Of a DNA stretch of 64,000 nt, positions 24,484-33,603 are shown one piece after another. Position 1 is the stretch's first letter, and every line of letters starts with the position of its first letter. The notes under the pieces were generated by a model that was given only the letters and a program-made list of their open reading frames with translations, was not told the origin of the DNA and did not search any database. The stretch is from Flavivirga eckloniae (lineage in GTDB: Bacteria > Bacteroidota > Bacteroidia > Flavobacteriales > Flavobacteriaceae), in NCBI RefSeq assembly GCF_002886045.1, contig NZ_CP025791.1, positions 4,107,001 through 4,171,000 on the forward strand, in the 5' to 3' direction. The position numbers and the translations under genes are program-made.

Positions 24484-25339
24484 GTTTTTTTCTGCAATTG
24501 TAACATGTTTTATTGTAACTACAGTATTTTCACAATCAAGTTTGAACAATTACAAATACGTAATTGTTCCTAAAAAATATGATTTCTTAAAACAAGAGGA
24601 TCAATACCAATTAAATTCGTTAACACAGTTTTTATTTAAGAAGCATGGATTTATAGCCTTAATGGAAGGTGATACTTATCCAGAAGATTTAATTAGAAAT
24701 AGATGTTTGGCACTAAAATCTGATGTGTCAAAAGCGTCTACGATGTTTAAAACTAAATTAGCAGTAGCACTTAAAAATTGTAATGATCAGGTAGTTTATA
24801 CATCGAAAGAAGGGGAAAGTAGAGAAAAGGATTATGGTAAATCCTATGTAGGGGCTTTAAGAGCAGCGTTTAAGGATATTGAGGCACTTAATTATAAATA
24901 TGAACCTAACGAGAATATAACAGGTTTAGAGACACAAAGTACTGCTGTTGTTAAGAACGATGAAGTAACACAAGAGATTAAACAGCTAAAGCAAGAGATT
25001 CAAAACCTTAAAAAGGAAAAAGAAGCAGTTGTTGATACTCAAACCGAGGTAAAACCTGTACCTAAAGTGGAAACGGTTGCAGCAATAGCTTCAACCCATG
25101 TAGAAAGTCCGGTTAAAATAGAGGCTAAGGGCGTGTTATATGCCCAAGAGATAGAAAACGGTTTTCAATTGGTAGATAGTTCTCCAAAAGTAGTATACAG
25201 AATTAAACGGACGAAACTTGATAATATATTTTTAGTAGAAAATACTAGCGCCATTATTTATAAAAAAGGTGATGGTTGGGTTATTGAATACTATTCGAAT
25301 AATGTACTAAAACAGGAAGCGTTGCATATTAAGTTTTAG
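24473..25339 (+). CDS. Exported protein with coiled coil, third gene of the envelope operon
   Basis: 288-aa protein with signal peptide MKTRFFSAIVTCFIVTTVFSQ. Residues about 22-145 form an alpha/beta region (YKYVIVPKKYDFLKQEDQYQ, then LAVALKNCNDQVVYTS). A predicted coiled coil at about 165-192 follows (EIKQLKQEIQNLKKEKEAV) and then a C-terminal beta region of about 80 residues. Start and frame overlap the DUF5723 gene by 11 bases. I recognise the general pattern of periplasmic proteins partnered with barrel operons, but not a function. The stop TAG begins a short heptad array. Confidence 0.75.
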   Translation: MKTRFFSAIVTCFIVTTVFSQSSLNNYKYVIVPKKYDFLKQEDQYQLNSLTQFLFKKHGFIALMEGDTYPEDLIRNRCLALKSDVSKASTMFKTKLAVALKNCNDQVVYTSKEGESREKDYGKSYVGALRAAFKDIEALNYKYEPNENITGLETQSTAVVKNDEVTQEIKQLKQEIQNLKKEKEAVVDTQTEVKPVPKVETVAAIASTHVESPVKIEAKGVLYAQEIENGFQLVDSSPKVVYRIKRTKLDNIFLVENTSAIIYKKGDGWVIEYYSNNVLKQEALHIKF

Positions 25340-25361
25340 TGATCAGTGATCAGTGAACAGT
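25337..25361. repeat. Short heptad array, GATCAGT x 2 plus GAACAGT
   Basis: Starting with the stop codon (TAGT in phase), GATCAGT twice and GAACAGT once. The period is 7 and CAGT is conserved, as in the array at 14112. It lies at the 3' end of a gene convergent with rarA. Confidence 0.6.
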
Positions 25362-25419
25362 AATTAATAATGGTTTTGGGACTTACCAGTTGGTCAGCGG
25401 TTGTTAGCACCGCATTGTT

Positions 25420-26697
25420 TCAATAGCCGTATTTATCTTTCCAACGTTGTTTTAAAAAGGTTCTATGGGCTTCTTCACGAGCATTATTTCCTGGATCGTA
25501 AAGTTTAGTGTTCTTAATTTCGTCAGGTAAAAATTCCTGATTGGCAAAGTTGAGATCGTAATTATGGGCATATTTGTAATTATCGCCATATCCTAATTCT
25601 TTCATCAACTTTGTTGGTGCATTCCTTATTTCTAAAGGCACCGATAAATTCCCCGTTTCTTTTACTAATTGTTGTGCCATACCTATGGCTTTGTAAGCTG
25701 CATTACTTTTAGGGGAACATGCAAGATAGGTGGCACACTGACTTAGTATAATTCTTGACTCTGGATAGCCAATTGTAGAAACCGCCTGAAATGTATTATT
25801 TGCAATGACTAATGCAGTAGGATTTGCATTGCCTATATCTTCACTAGCTAGAATAAGTAATCGTCGTGCAATAAACTTTACATCCTCACCTCCTTCTACC
25901 ATACGAGCTAACCAATATACAGCAGCGTTCGGGTCGCTACCACGAATAGATTTTATAAACGCCGAAATAATATCGTAGTGCTGTTCTCCGGTTTTGTCAT
26001 AGTGTACTGTATTACTCTGAACTCTTTCCAAAACAGAAGTATCTGTGATGGTTATCTTGTCATAATCATAAGAGTTTACAATAAGTTCAAAAATATTAAG
26101 CAATTTTCTGGCATCACCACCAGAAAGCTTTATTAGAGCACTTGTTTCCTTTAATTTAATCGTTTTTTTAGAGATAAACTCATCCTGTTCTATGGCACGC
26201 TTTAAAAGTGTCTCTAAGTCCTCTTTATCGAATGCATTTAAAATATAAACTTGGCATCGTGATAATAAGGCTGAAATAACTTCAAAACTCGGGTTTTCGG
26301 TGGTAGCTCCAATTAATGTAATCCATCCTTTTTCAACTGCCTGTAAAAGTGAATCTTGTTGCGACTTACTAAACCTATGGATTTCGTCAATAAACAAAAT
26401 AGGGTTTTTAGTTGTAAATAGGCCGCCACTTTGTTTTGCTTTGTCAATAACGTCACGTATGTCTTTTACTCCGGAATTTATAGCACTAAGTGTATAGAAA
26501 GGTCTACCAGATTCCGTAGCTATAATATTGGCAAGTGTTGTTTTTCCAGTACCCGGTGGTCCCCAAAAAATCATCGAAGGAATTAAACCCTGTTTTATAT
26601 GTTGTGTTAAGCTTCCCTGTTTTCCAACCAGATGACTTTGACTTACATAGTCATTTAAAGTTTTTGGTCTTAAACGTTCGGCTAAAGGTTCATTCAT
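25420..26697 (-). CDS. rarA: Replication-associated recombination protein RarA (MgsA)
   Basis: 425-aa AAA+ ATPase acting at stalled replication forks, with single-stranded DNA and SSB as partners. The N-terminal EPLAERLRPKTLNDYVSQ and Walker A GPPGTGKTTLA (about residue 47) are present, and Walker B with sensor is ILFIDEIHRFSKSQQDSLL. The C-terminal clamp/oligomer domain includes ALVIANNTFQAVSTIGYPE. The length is normal. Start ATG at 26697 fits MNEPLAERLRP. Stands alone on the minus strand, convergent with the preceding operon across an 80-base spacer that holds a short heptad array. Confidence 0.95.
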   Translation of the reverse strand: MNEPLAERLRPKTLNDYVSQSHLVGKQGSLTQHIKQGLIPSMIFWGPPGTGKTTLANIIATESGRPFYTLSAINSGVKDIRDVIDKAKQSGGLFTTKNPILFIDEIHRFSKSQQDSLLQAVEKGWITLIGATTENPSFEVISALLSRCQVYILNAFDKEDLETLLKRAIEQDEFISKKTIKLKETSALIKLSGGDARKLLNIFELIVNSYDYDKITITDTSVLERVQSNTVHYDKTGEQHYDIISAFIKSIRGSDPNAAVYWLARMVEGGEDVKFIARRLLILASEDIGNANPTALVIANNTFQAVSTIGYPESRIILSQCATYLACSPKSNAAYKAIGMAQQLVKETGNLSVPLEIRNAPTKLMKELGYGDNYKYAHNYDLNFANQEFLPDEIKNTKLYDPGNNAREEAHRTFLKQRWKDKYGY

Positions 26698-26976
26698 AGT
26701 GTAAAATTAAAACAATTCCTTTTGAAATTGAAGACTCTTGAATTCAAAATTCAACATATTTTATAATTAGTGATGAATTTCGCAGATTCCTGCATTATTT
26801 ATTGAGGCTGTATGCTAGAGCTAAAATACTGACATTTTAGCATCAATACTAAACTTGGTTAACTATTTGTTATCTTTAATTAGAGAGAAATAAGCATGAC
26901 TAATGGTTTTTTGCATACAACTGGCCTTTAGCATGTGAATTATATCCAATTAATAGAAAAGCATAAATATGAGCAC

Positions 26977-27723
26977 ATGAAACAGAAACTGCCCCAAGAC
27001 CACTTTAAATTCTCAACAAGCGTTATTATTTATCCAGTATTGTTTGTACTAATTATATGGTTGGTATTTTGGTACGAAGTGCGGTTTGGTTACAACTTTA
27101 GTAAATATGGCGTGTATCCTCAAACTTTAAAAGGATTAAGAGGTGTTCTTTTTAGTCCTTTTATTCATGGAGATATTGAACATATATATCATAATACGAT
27201 TCCATTGTTTGTGCTTTCTATGGCTTTATTTTATTTCTATAAACCTATTGCCTGGAAGGTTTTACTATATGGGATGCTACTTTCTGGTTTTTTTACCTGG
27301 TGTATTGGCAGACCTTCGTATCACATTGGAGCAAGCGGGCTTATTTATGTTTTGGTGAGTTTTACTTTTTTCAAAGGTGTGTTGGCCAAACATTATAGGC
27401 TTATAGCATTATCTCTTTTGGTTGTTTTTCTTTACGGAAGTATGCTATGGTATGTAGTTCCTGTTAAGGAAGGTATATCGTGGGAAGGTCATTTGTCTGG
27501 TTTAATCACGGGGTTATTATTTGCCTTTTTATTTAGAAGAGAGATAGCCAAACCTAAGAAATATGTCTGGGAGCATGAAAACTATAATGAAGAGGAGGAT
27601 CCTTTTTTAAAGCATTTTGATGAGGATGGTAATTTTATAGAACACATAGAACCAGAAATAGAGCAGGAGGAACACACTAAGATTAATTATATCTATAGAG
27701 AAGGGCGGAAAGATCGGGAGTGA
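26977..27723 (+). CDS. Rhomboid family intramembrane serine protease
   Basis: 248-aa polytopic membrane protein of the rhomboid family. Helices lie at about 21-40, 80-98, 101-120, 130-150, 156-175 and 180-200. The catalytic Ser is in GASGLIYVLVSF (conserved GxSG at about residue 118) and the His in WEGHLSGLITG (about residue 175). HGDIEHIYHNTIPLFVL gives the family's amphipathic loop. The ATG at 26977 is preferred over an upstream GTG at 26935, because MKQKLPQDHFKFS begins the aligned family N-terminus; the leading 14 residues would be extra. The C-terminus is an acidic tail of about 50 residues. Confidence 0.88.
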   Translation: MKQKLPQDHFKFSTSVIIYPVLFVLIIWLVFWYEVRFGYNFSKYGVYPQTLKGLRGVLFSPFIHGDIEHIYHNTIPLFVLSMALFYFYKPIAWKVLLYGMLLSGFFTWCIGRPSYHIGASGLIYVLVSFTFFKGVLAKHYRLIALSLLVVFLYGSMLWYVVPVKEGISWEGHLSGLITGLLFAFLFRREIAKPKKYVWEHENYNEEEDPFLKHFDEDGNFIEHIEPEIEQEEHTKINYIYREGRKDRE

Positions 27724-27733
27724 TATTATTACT

Positions 27734-27775
27734 ATTCAGTATTCAGTATTCAGTATTCAGTGTTCGGTGTTCAGT
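27734..27775. repeat. Heptad array, ATTCAGT x 4 then GTTCGGT, GTTCAGT
   Basis: Six contiguous 7-base units with CAGT (once CGGT) fixed. The last unit is the rotated reverse complement of the GAACACT array at 14258, so the two arrays are one family in opposite orientation. It begins ten bases after the stop of the rhomboid gene, which faces rlmB. Confidence 0.85.
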
Positions 27776-27801
27776 AGGTTGGTGGTGATAGTTAAAATAC
27801 G

Positions 27802-27864
27802 AAAAATCTAAATTCGTTAATCGTTAATCGTTAATCGTTAATCGTTAATCGTTAATCGTTAATC
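27802..27864. repeat. Heptad array, GTTAATC x 7 preceded by two in-phase variants
   Basis: Seven exact GTTAATC units (27816-27864), preceded in phase by AAAAATC and TAAATTC (27802-27815). On the minus strand the last units form the final codons of rlmB and its TAA stop. With a non-triplet unit, copy-number change would move the stop. Confidence 0.9.
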
Positions 27865-28592
27865 CTTTGTCTCACTACTTCATATAAGAAAGCACCACAG
27901 GCAACAGAAACGTTTAAAGATTCAATATCACCTAATATGGGAAGCTTGGCTTTGGTATTAACAACTTTTAGTGTTGAAGGATTAATACCTCTTCCTTCTG
28001 ATCCCATAATAATAGCACAGGGTTCTTTAAAGGAAACATCATATAATGTTTTATCTGTTTTTTCGGTGGCAGCTATAACATTTATACCAGATGCCTGCAT
28101 GTAAAATACAGCATCTTTAATATGGTCAACTTTACAAATAGGTATTTTAAAAACAGCTCCGGCACTTGTTTTAATGGTGTCACCATTTACCGGTGCACCA
28201 CCTTTTTTTTGAATAATAATGCCATTAACACCAGTGCATTCAGCAGTACGTATTATTGCTCCAAAATTGCGAACATCGCTCAACTGATCCAATAATAAAA
28301 ATAAAGGAGTTTTACCAGACTCTATAACATTTACTACTAAAGTTTCAATGTCGTGAAATTCGATCGGAGAAATTTGAGCAACAGCACCTTGATGGTTTTT
28401 TCTAGTGAGTCTATTAAGCTTTTCAACAGGTACGTAAGAGGAGTTAATAGCATTTTTTCTTAAACAGCTTTCTAATTCACTAAAAAGCTCTCCTTTTAAG
28501 CCTTTTTGAAGAAATACTTTGTCAATTGTTTCACCCGCATTTATAGCCTCAATTATAGCTCTTATTCCAAAGATTTGTGTTTGGTTTTCCAT
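27852..28592 (-). CDS. rlmB: 23S rRNA (guanosine-2'-O)-methyltransferase RlmB (SpoU family)
   Basis: 246-aa SPOUT methyltransferase that methylates the ribose of G2251 in 23S rRNA. The N-terminal substrate-binding domain includes FGIRAIIEAI. The catalytic trefoil-knot domain has LLLDQLSDVRNFGAIIRTAECTG, IIMGSEGRGI and the SAM-binding loop ESLNVSVACGAFLYEV. The start is ATG at 28592 (MENQTQIFG); an upstream in-frame ATG at 28616 lies in the SusCD terminator and is rejected. A TAnnTTTA near-promoter box lies at 28597-28604, which would make the mRNA nearly leaderless. The last four codons before the stop fall in the heptad array. A decayed copy of its 5' end lies at 33449-33542. Confidence 0.93.
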   Translation of the reverse strand: MENQTQIFGIRAIIEAINAGETIDKVFLQKGLKGELFSELESCLRKNAINSSYVPVEKLNRLTRKNHQGAVAQISPIEFHDIETLVVNVIESGKTPLFLLLDQLSDVRNFGAIIRTAECTGVNGIIIQKKGGAPVNGDTIKTSAGAVFKIPICKVDHIKDAVFYMQASGINVIAATEKTDKTLYDVSFKEPCAIIMGSEGRGINPSTLKVVNTKAKLPILGDIESLNVSVACGAFLYEVVRQRIND

Positions 28593-28607
28593 GGGGTAAA
28601 GGTATAA

Positions 28608-28635
28608 AAAAACCACCTCTATAGAGGTGGTTTTT
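28608..28635 (-). terminator. Palindromic terminator after the first susC-susD pair
   Basis: The 18-base palindrome CCACCTCTATAGAGGTGG (28613-28630) is flanked by A- and T-runs on both sides, giving a stem of up to 14 base pairs with a T-run on the minus strand past the susD stop at 28657. It sits between susD and the rlmB start and can also act the other way. A related terminator at 33560-33586 follows the second pair. Confidence 0.85.
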
Positions 28636-28656
28636 AATTAACAAATTTTATGTTGA

Positions 28657-30117
28657 TTATGGGTTTTGATCAGCAGCATTAATGTTAGGGTTTGAATTTA
28701 GCTCTCCTTCTGGAATTTGCATTCTGAAGAAGTCGCCTTCTACCTCTATGTCTACAGCACCAAAACTTCTGTGATTTGTGCCAGTACCGGTTCTGTCCAA
28801 AGGTTTCTTTAGTCTTTTTAGATCAAACCATGATACACCCTCTCCCCATAATTCTATTCTTCTTTGTAGATAAATCTCTTCTACTAAAGCATCTCCTGTA
28901 TTAGTAGATAAAACATAACCAGGGTCTCTATTGCTAACTAATTCAAATAGTACATTTGCAGCAGTAGCATCATTGTCTCTGGCTTTTGCTTCAGCTTCAA
29001 TTAAATACATTTCAGCAGCTCTCATATAAGAATAATCTCCTTCAAATACGCCAGTTCCATCTATAAACTTAGTGTTTGCGTACGCAGGGTAAGGTGGATC
29101 TATAGCATCAGGAGAAATCCAGGCAGCTTTTCTTAAATCAGTATCAGGAATCATATCATAAAGTCTTGCTTCAATCATTTTGTATCCTAAACCAAATCCA
29201 ACTCCACCATATCCACCAGCAGAACTATCAAAATGAGAGAAGAAAGATATAAAAGTAGTCGATGATTCATTATCAATATCTGCACCCCACATCCATTCAA
29301 CATTGCTTATATCATCAAAACCATCAGTTGCATAATTTGCACCAGGCATTAAACTATAAGATGCTCTAGCTGCGGCTGCATTACTAGCTGCTTTTGTCCA
29401 GTCACCAGTTTCTAAATATACTTTTGCTAAGAAACCATGTGCAACGTTTTTATCGATCTCTTGTTTAGAACTTCTAGAAAACCCATCTAATAAAGTTACG
29501 GCCTCTTCTAAGTCTGGTATAATCTGATCATAAACATCTTGAACGGTACCACGCCCTTTCCCTTCAAAATCAACTCTATCCGGAATAGGTATTCCAGGGG
29601 CATTTTCGTTACCTATGTATGTGTGCGCATAAATTCTAACAAGGTTAAATAAAGAAAAACTTTTTATAGCTAGGGCTTGTCCTAATAAAGCATCTTCTTC
29701 AGTTGTTCTGTCTTCCTTGTCAGAGAGTGGATTAATTACACTGTTTGCATCTGCAATTGCTGTATAGTAAGTGTTCCAGAAGATATTCGTTCTACTACTA
29801 GTTTGTTGTCTGCCATTGTAATTGTACAAGAATATGTACCAGTTAAAATTATTAAGTACAATATCTTGTCCGAGCATATCTGTCATAGCCATGATACCTT
29901 TTTGGCCATAATCTACATCAACTCTTAACGGGTGTCCAACACCAAATGATCTTAAATTGGCATAGATACCTCTTACGATAGCCGAGGTAGCTGCTGGTGT
30001 TCTTTCAACTTGTTCAGCTGAAATTGAATTGGCCGGTTCAGTGTCTAAAAAATCATCTTGACAACTGTAAATACAGCCTACTACTATAATTAAAAATAAA
30101 TATTTAAACTTTTTCAT
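28657..30117 (-). CDS. SusD/RagB family nutrient-binding lipoprotein (pair 1)
   Basis: 486-aa lipoprotein with signal peptide ending YSC (lipobox Cys at about residue 19) followed by QDDFLDTEP, the start of the SusD family. The TPR-like core has DANSVINPLSDKEDRT and NVAHGFLAKVYLETGDW. The C-terminal region is SYMRAAEMYLIEAEAKARDN, WGEGVSWFDLKRL and a substrate-facing loop. It sits at the outer-membrane surface and lids the SusC transporter encoded immediately upstream, six bases away. The substrate is unknown: no hydrolase, sulfatase or peptidase gene is adjacent. The terminator at 28608 follows it. Confidence 0.9.
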   Translation of the reverse strand: MKKFKYLFLIIVVGCIYSCQDDFLDTEPANSISAEQVERTPAATSAIVRGIYANLRSFGVGHPLRVDVDYGQKGIMAMTDMLGQDIVLNNFNWYIFLYNYNGRQQTSSRTNIFWNTYYTAIADANSVINPLSDKEDRTTEEDALLGQALAIKSFSLFNLVRIYAHTYIGNENAPGIPIPDRVDFEGKGRGTVQDVYDQIIPDLEEAVTLLDGFSRSSKQEIDKNVAHGFLAKVYLETGDWTKAASNAAAARASYSLMPGANYATDGFDDISNVEWMWGADIDNESSTTFISFFSHFDSSAGGYGGVGFGLGYKMIEARLYDMIPDTDLRKAAWISPDAIDPPYPAYANTKFIDGTGVFEGDYSYMRAAEMYLIEAEAKARDNDATAANVLFELVSNRDPGYVLSTNTGDALVEEIYLQRRIELWGEGVSWFDLKRLKKPLDRTGTGTNHRSFGAVDIEVEGDFFRMQIPEGELNSNPNINAADQNP

Positions 30118-30123
30118 AATTTT

Positions 30124-33100
30124 TTAAAAATTAAGTGTTAAACCAAGAGAAGTAGTTCTTGCTAAACCAAACTCATTTACAGCATTTCCTGTTATACTTA
30201 ATCTTGGGTCATAGCCTTTTCTTGCTTTTGCCCATAAATGTAAGTTGTTACCAGTAGCATAAATCTTAGCACCAGTTACACCTAAACGACTTAAAAGCTT
30301 ACTATCGAAATTGTAAGTAAGTGTTACATTTTGTAAATTCAGGTAAGAAGCATCAACTAAGAAAAATGAAGATGTTCCTGCTTGATTAACGTCATTTATA
30401 TCCAATCTAGGAATGGAAGCTGTTGTATTTTCAGGTGTCCAAGAATTAAATACATCTTTATGGAAGTTGTCTCCAGCAGAAGTAGTACCTAATAAATTTT
30501 GATAGATACCATCAAAACCATATCCTCCTATTTGGTAAGCAAATGAAATACCTAATGAGAAGTTTTTATAAGATAAATTTGTGGAAAATCCTCCATAAAC
30601 ATCAGGTATTGCAGATTTACCAACAAAATATTCTGTAGCACTTACTCGATCATTTGTAGTTTCTCTTTCACCCGTTGGGTTACCATTAGTATCTAACACA
30701 TCTGTGTACCATAAACCGTCTCCATTAGTTTCATCTACACCAGCGAACTCTCTCATGAAATAATCATACCTCGAACGACCTTCAACTAATCTAAAATTAG
30801 TATTGTTAGCATCGTCAATAAATTCTTCTGGTAATCTAGTAATCTCATTTTTATAATGAGTTCCATTAATATTAAAAGACCAAAGGAATTTATCATTTCT
30901 TATAATGTCTGCGCTTAATTCTACCTCGATACCTTTATTTTCCATATCCCCAACATTTGCTGGTTTTGTTCCAACTCCATCACTTTGTGCTAATGGTTCA
31001 AAGAATAATAAATCTTCAACTTCTCTTACAAAATACTCAGCATTTAAAGTAAATCTATTGTCAAATAAACCAAATTCTAAACCAGCATTTATGTTTGTAG
31101 AGGTTTCCCAAACAAGATCTTGGTTTCCTAACTGGAAAAATGTAATACCTGGAATATTGCCTCCAGCATTTACTATATCAAATTGATCGGTATACGCATA
31201 ATAGTTTCTATTATCTTGGTCTCCTACTATTCTTCTATCATCTTCATACAATATAGCATCGTTACCTTGTTGTCCAAAACTTGCTTTAACTCTAAGGTTG
31301 TTAACCCAAGAAATGTCAAAGAACCCCTCTTTATTTACAGACCAAGCACCACCTAGACCATAGAAGTTACCCCATCTGTTGTCAGTACTAAATACAGAAG
31401 TACCATCTCGTCTAAAACTTGCATTTAAGAAATACTTATCATCAAAATCATATGTTAATCGAGATAAGTAACCTTCAACAGTGTAATCTTTCTCATATCC
31501 TGTTAAGAATTGAATATTTACACCATTGTTTAGAACTGCCAGACCATCAATAACAGTTTCTGTTACTTGACCAGCAAGTAATCTGAAATTGTAATTATTG
31601 CTTTCATGACCTAATAATACAGAAAAACTATGCTTACCAAAATCTCTGTTCCAATTCAATAATTGTTGGTTAGCTGTAGTAATACCTCTATTAGAACGTG
31701 TTGTTATTCTACCATTAAACCTAGCAGCGTCTCCACCAATAGGTGTAGCAAACTGTGTAATATTTGCATTTGTTACATCAACTGATAAGTTATAAGTAAA
31801 TTCGAAATCTTTTAAAAATTTAAATGAAGCACTCACTCTACCTGATAAGTTGTCAGATACATTATCATCTATATCTAATAAGCTTGTTGCTACTGGATTA
31901 GAAGCAGACTTGAAAGAAGGTCTTGTGCCTACTGCACCAAAATCTCCAGTACCAAAATCAAAAATTCTATTTCCATTACTATCTGTTATGATATTACCTT
32001 GTGCATCTCTACTATAAACAGGATAAATAGGGGCGGTACCTCTTGCCCAACCAGCGATGTTACTTACGTTGCCTGAAGTAAAACGGTTTAAAGGGTCATC
32101 TGCTAAAGTGTGAGCATAGTTTAAACTACCGCTAATTTTTAACCATTCTTTTGGTGTGTATTCAGAAGATAAACGTGCAGTAGTACGTTCGAAACCAGAG
32201 TTTATAACTATACCTTCATCTTTTAAATTACCTAAAGAAAAGAATGTACTCGTTTTGTCATTTTTAAACCTTAAGCTTAAATAGTTTTCTCTTCTTATGC
32301 CAGACCTGTAAGACTCATCTTGCCAACTATCTTGGTATAATAAAGTAGCATTTGGGTTTATTTTTCCAGTTGCAGGATCTATTATTTGCCCTTCAGGGAC
32401 ATTATAGTTATTATATCCAATAGGGAAATCAGTATTAGTAACTATATTAGCAGCAGCAGCTTGAGCAGCATCTGCTGCCGTTGAACCTTCATTAATTAAA
32501 TCAAGCCTAACTCTATCGAAAACAGCTTCGTAATATTGACCAGCCTCTGTTATAATATCATATTCAGGCACTGCTCTAGAATTGAAACCAACTTTACTAT
32601 CAAAAGTTACTTCTAGTCTATCAGAGGCTCCTTTTTTAGTTGTGATTATGATCACACCATTTGCACCTCTACTTCCATATAGAGCATTTGCAGACGCATC
32701 TTTTAAGAAAGTCATTGACGCTATATCTTGTGGGTTAATAGAATTTAAATTTCCATTAAATACAACCCCATCTACAACATATAACGGGGCGCTTGAAGAG
32801 TTGATAGACCCAATACCACGGAATCTAACTGTAGGGTCAGCTCCAGGTGCGCCAGATTGGTTGATAATTTGAACACCAGAAACTTTACCAACAAGTCCTT
32901 GTACCACAGAAGCAGTTGGTACATCACTTAGTTCTTCTGTTTTGAGAGTTGTTACAGATCCAGTAATTTCTTCCTTTTTTTGTGTACCATAGGCAACAAC
33001 AACAACCTCTTCTAAAGCAGCTGTATCTTCGGTTAAAGTAACATTAACAGTATTAGATGTGCCTACAGCAACTTCTACAGTTGAATACCCTACGAAACTA

Positions 33101-33318
33101 AATACAAGTGTTGCTCCTTGATTAGCTCTAATTGAATATTTACCATCAAAATCCGAAGATGTACCGGAAGAAGTACCTTTAACTAGAACAGTTGCTCCAG
33201 GTAACGGTAAGCCAGAATCATCTGAAACAGTACCTGAAATTGTCTTTTCTTGTGCAAACGCAAGTTGCACGACCAACGCCAAAAGTAGCGTTAGCATTCC
33301 ACTAAACTTTGTATTCAT
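30124..33318 (-). CDS. SusC/RagA family TonB-linked outer-membrane protein (pair 1)
   Basis: 1064-aa outer-membrane transporter. Signal peptide (residues 1-22, ending FAQ), then a carboxypeptidase-D regulatory-like domain (GTVSDDSGLPLPGATVLVKG). The plug domain has the TonB-box region EEVVVVAYGTQKKE and SANALYGSRGANGVIIITTKKG, and a 22-strand barrel ends in LGLTLNF. The start at 33318 is chosen over an upstream ATG because it begins the signal peptide. The first ~100 codons and the leader are close to those of the two other SusC genes here, while the barrel is divergent. Co-transcribed with the susD gene that follows. Substrate unknown. Confidence 0.93.
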   Translation of the reverse strand: MNTKFSGMLTLLLALVVQLAFAQEKTISGTVSDDSGLPLPGATVLVKGTSSGTSSDFDGKYSIRANQGATLVFSFVGYSTVEVAVGTSNTVNVTLTEDTAALEEVVVVAYGTQKKEEITGSVTTLKTEELSDVPTASVVQGLVGKVSGVQIINQSGAPGADPTVRFRGIGSINSSSAPLYVVDGVVFNGNLNSINPQDIASMTFLKDASANALYGSRGANGVIIITTKKGASDRLEVTFDSKVGFNSRAVPEYDIITEAGQYYEAVFDRVRLDLINEGSTAADAAQAAAANIVTNTDFPIGYNNYNVPEGQIIDPATGKINPNATLLYQDSWQDESYRSGIRRENYLSLRFKNDKTSTFFSLGNLKDEGIVINSGFERTTARLSSEYTPKEWLKISGSLNYAHTLADDPLNRFTSGNVSNIAGWARGTAPIYPVYSRDAQGNIITDSNGNRIFDFGTGDFGAVGTRPSFKSASNPVATSLLDIDDNVSDNLSGRVSASFKFLKDFEFTYNLSVDVTNANITQFATPIGGDAARFNGRITTRSNRGITTANQQLLNWNRDFGKHSFSVLLGHESNNYNFRLLAGQVTETVIDGLAVLNNGVNIQFLTGYEKDYTVEGYLSRLTYDFDDKYFLNASFRRDGTSVFSTDNRWGNFYGLGGAWSVNKEGFFDISWVNNLRVKASFGQQGNDAILYEDDRRIVGDQDNRNYYAYTDQFDIVNAGGNIPGITFFQLGNQDLVWETSTNINAGLEFGLFDNRFTLNAEYFVREVEDLLFFEPLAQSDGVGTKPANVGDMENKGIEVELSADIIRNDKFLWSFNINGTHYKNEITRLPEEFIDDANNTNFRLVEGRSRYDYFMREFAGVDETNGDGLWYTDVLDTNGNPTGERETTNDRVSATEYFVGKSAIPDVYGGFSTNLSYKNFSLGISFAYQIGGYGFDGIYQNLLGTTSAGDNFHKDVFNSWTPENTTASIPRLDINDVNQAGTSSFFLVDASYLNLQNVTLTYNFDSKLLSRLGVTGAKIYATGNNLHLWAKARKGYDPRLSITGNAVNEFGLARTTSLGLTLNF

Positions 33319-33448
33319 TTTATAATTATTTGAATTAGTCAGTGCCAAAAATCATAATAAAAAGTTAATAAAACAATAAATAATGGTTAAAATTTGCCTT
33401 TTAATGAGAACTTTTAAAAAAAAGATACAAATATTATAAGGTTTGATG

Positions 33449-33542
33449 CAAGTTTTTTGATTTATTCTTTATCAATGGTTTTACCAGCATTTATAGCTTC
33501 AATGACTGCTCTAATATCAAAAATTTGTATTTGATTTTGTAT
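33449..33542 (-). pseudogene. Decayed 5' fragment of rlmB
   Basis: Minus-strand DNA matches the start of rlmB at 28592, including the bases around the start codon (ATG here is ATA) and about 25 codons: IQNQIQIFDIRAVIEAINA versus MENQTQIFGIRAIIEAINA. It ends in TAA at 33462 after weaker similarity to 33449. The upstream bases and the terminator at 33560-33586 also match those at 28597-28635. It is a relic of a tandem duplication of the susCD-rlmB boundary and is not translated into anything useful. Confidence 0.75.
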
Positions 33543-33559
33543 GGAGTTAAGGTATAAAA

Positions 33560-33586
33560 AAAACCATCCTAAAAAAGGATGGTTTT
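33560..33586 (-). terminator. Terminator after the second susC-susD pair
   Basis: AAAACCATCC (33560-33569) pairs with GGATGGTTTT (33577-33586) around a 7-base A-rich loop. A T-run follows on the minus strand, 18 bases beyond the susD stop at 33604. It is the counterpart of the terminator at 28608 but has diverged in sequence. Confidence 0.8.
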
Positions 33587-33603
33587 AAACTAATAGATTT
33601 TTT

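Noticed and set aside
26722-26756. Further heptad array before the rhomboid gene
   Set aside because: TTGAA and TTCAA occur several times but spacing is 6, 10 and 7 bases, so the period is not kept.
28593-28616. Upstream ATG of rlmB at 28616
   Set aside because: It lies in the terminator palindrome and would add eight residues not in the family.
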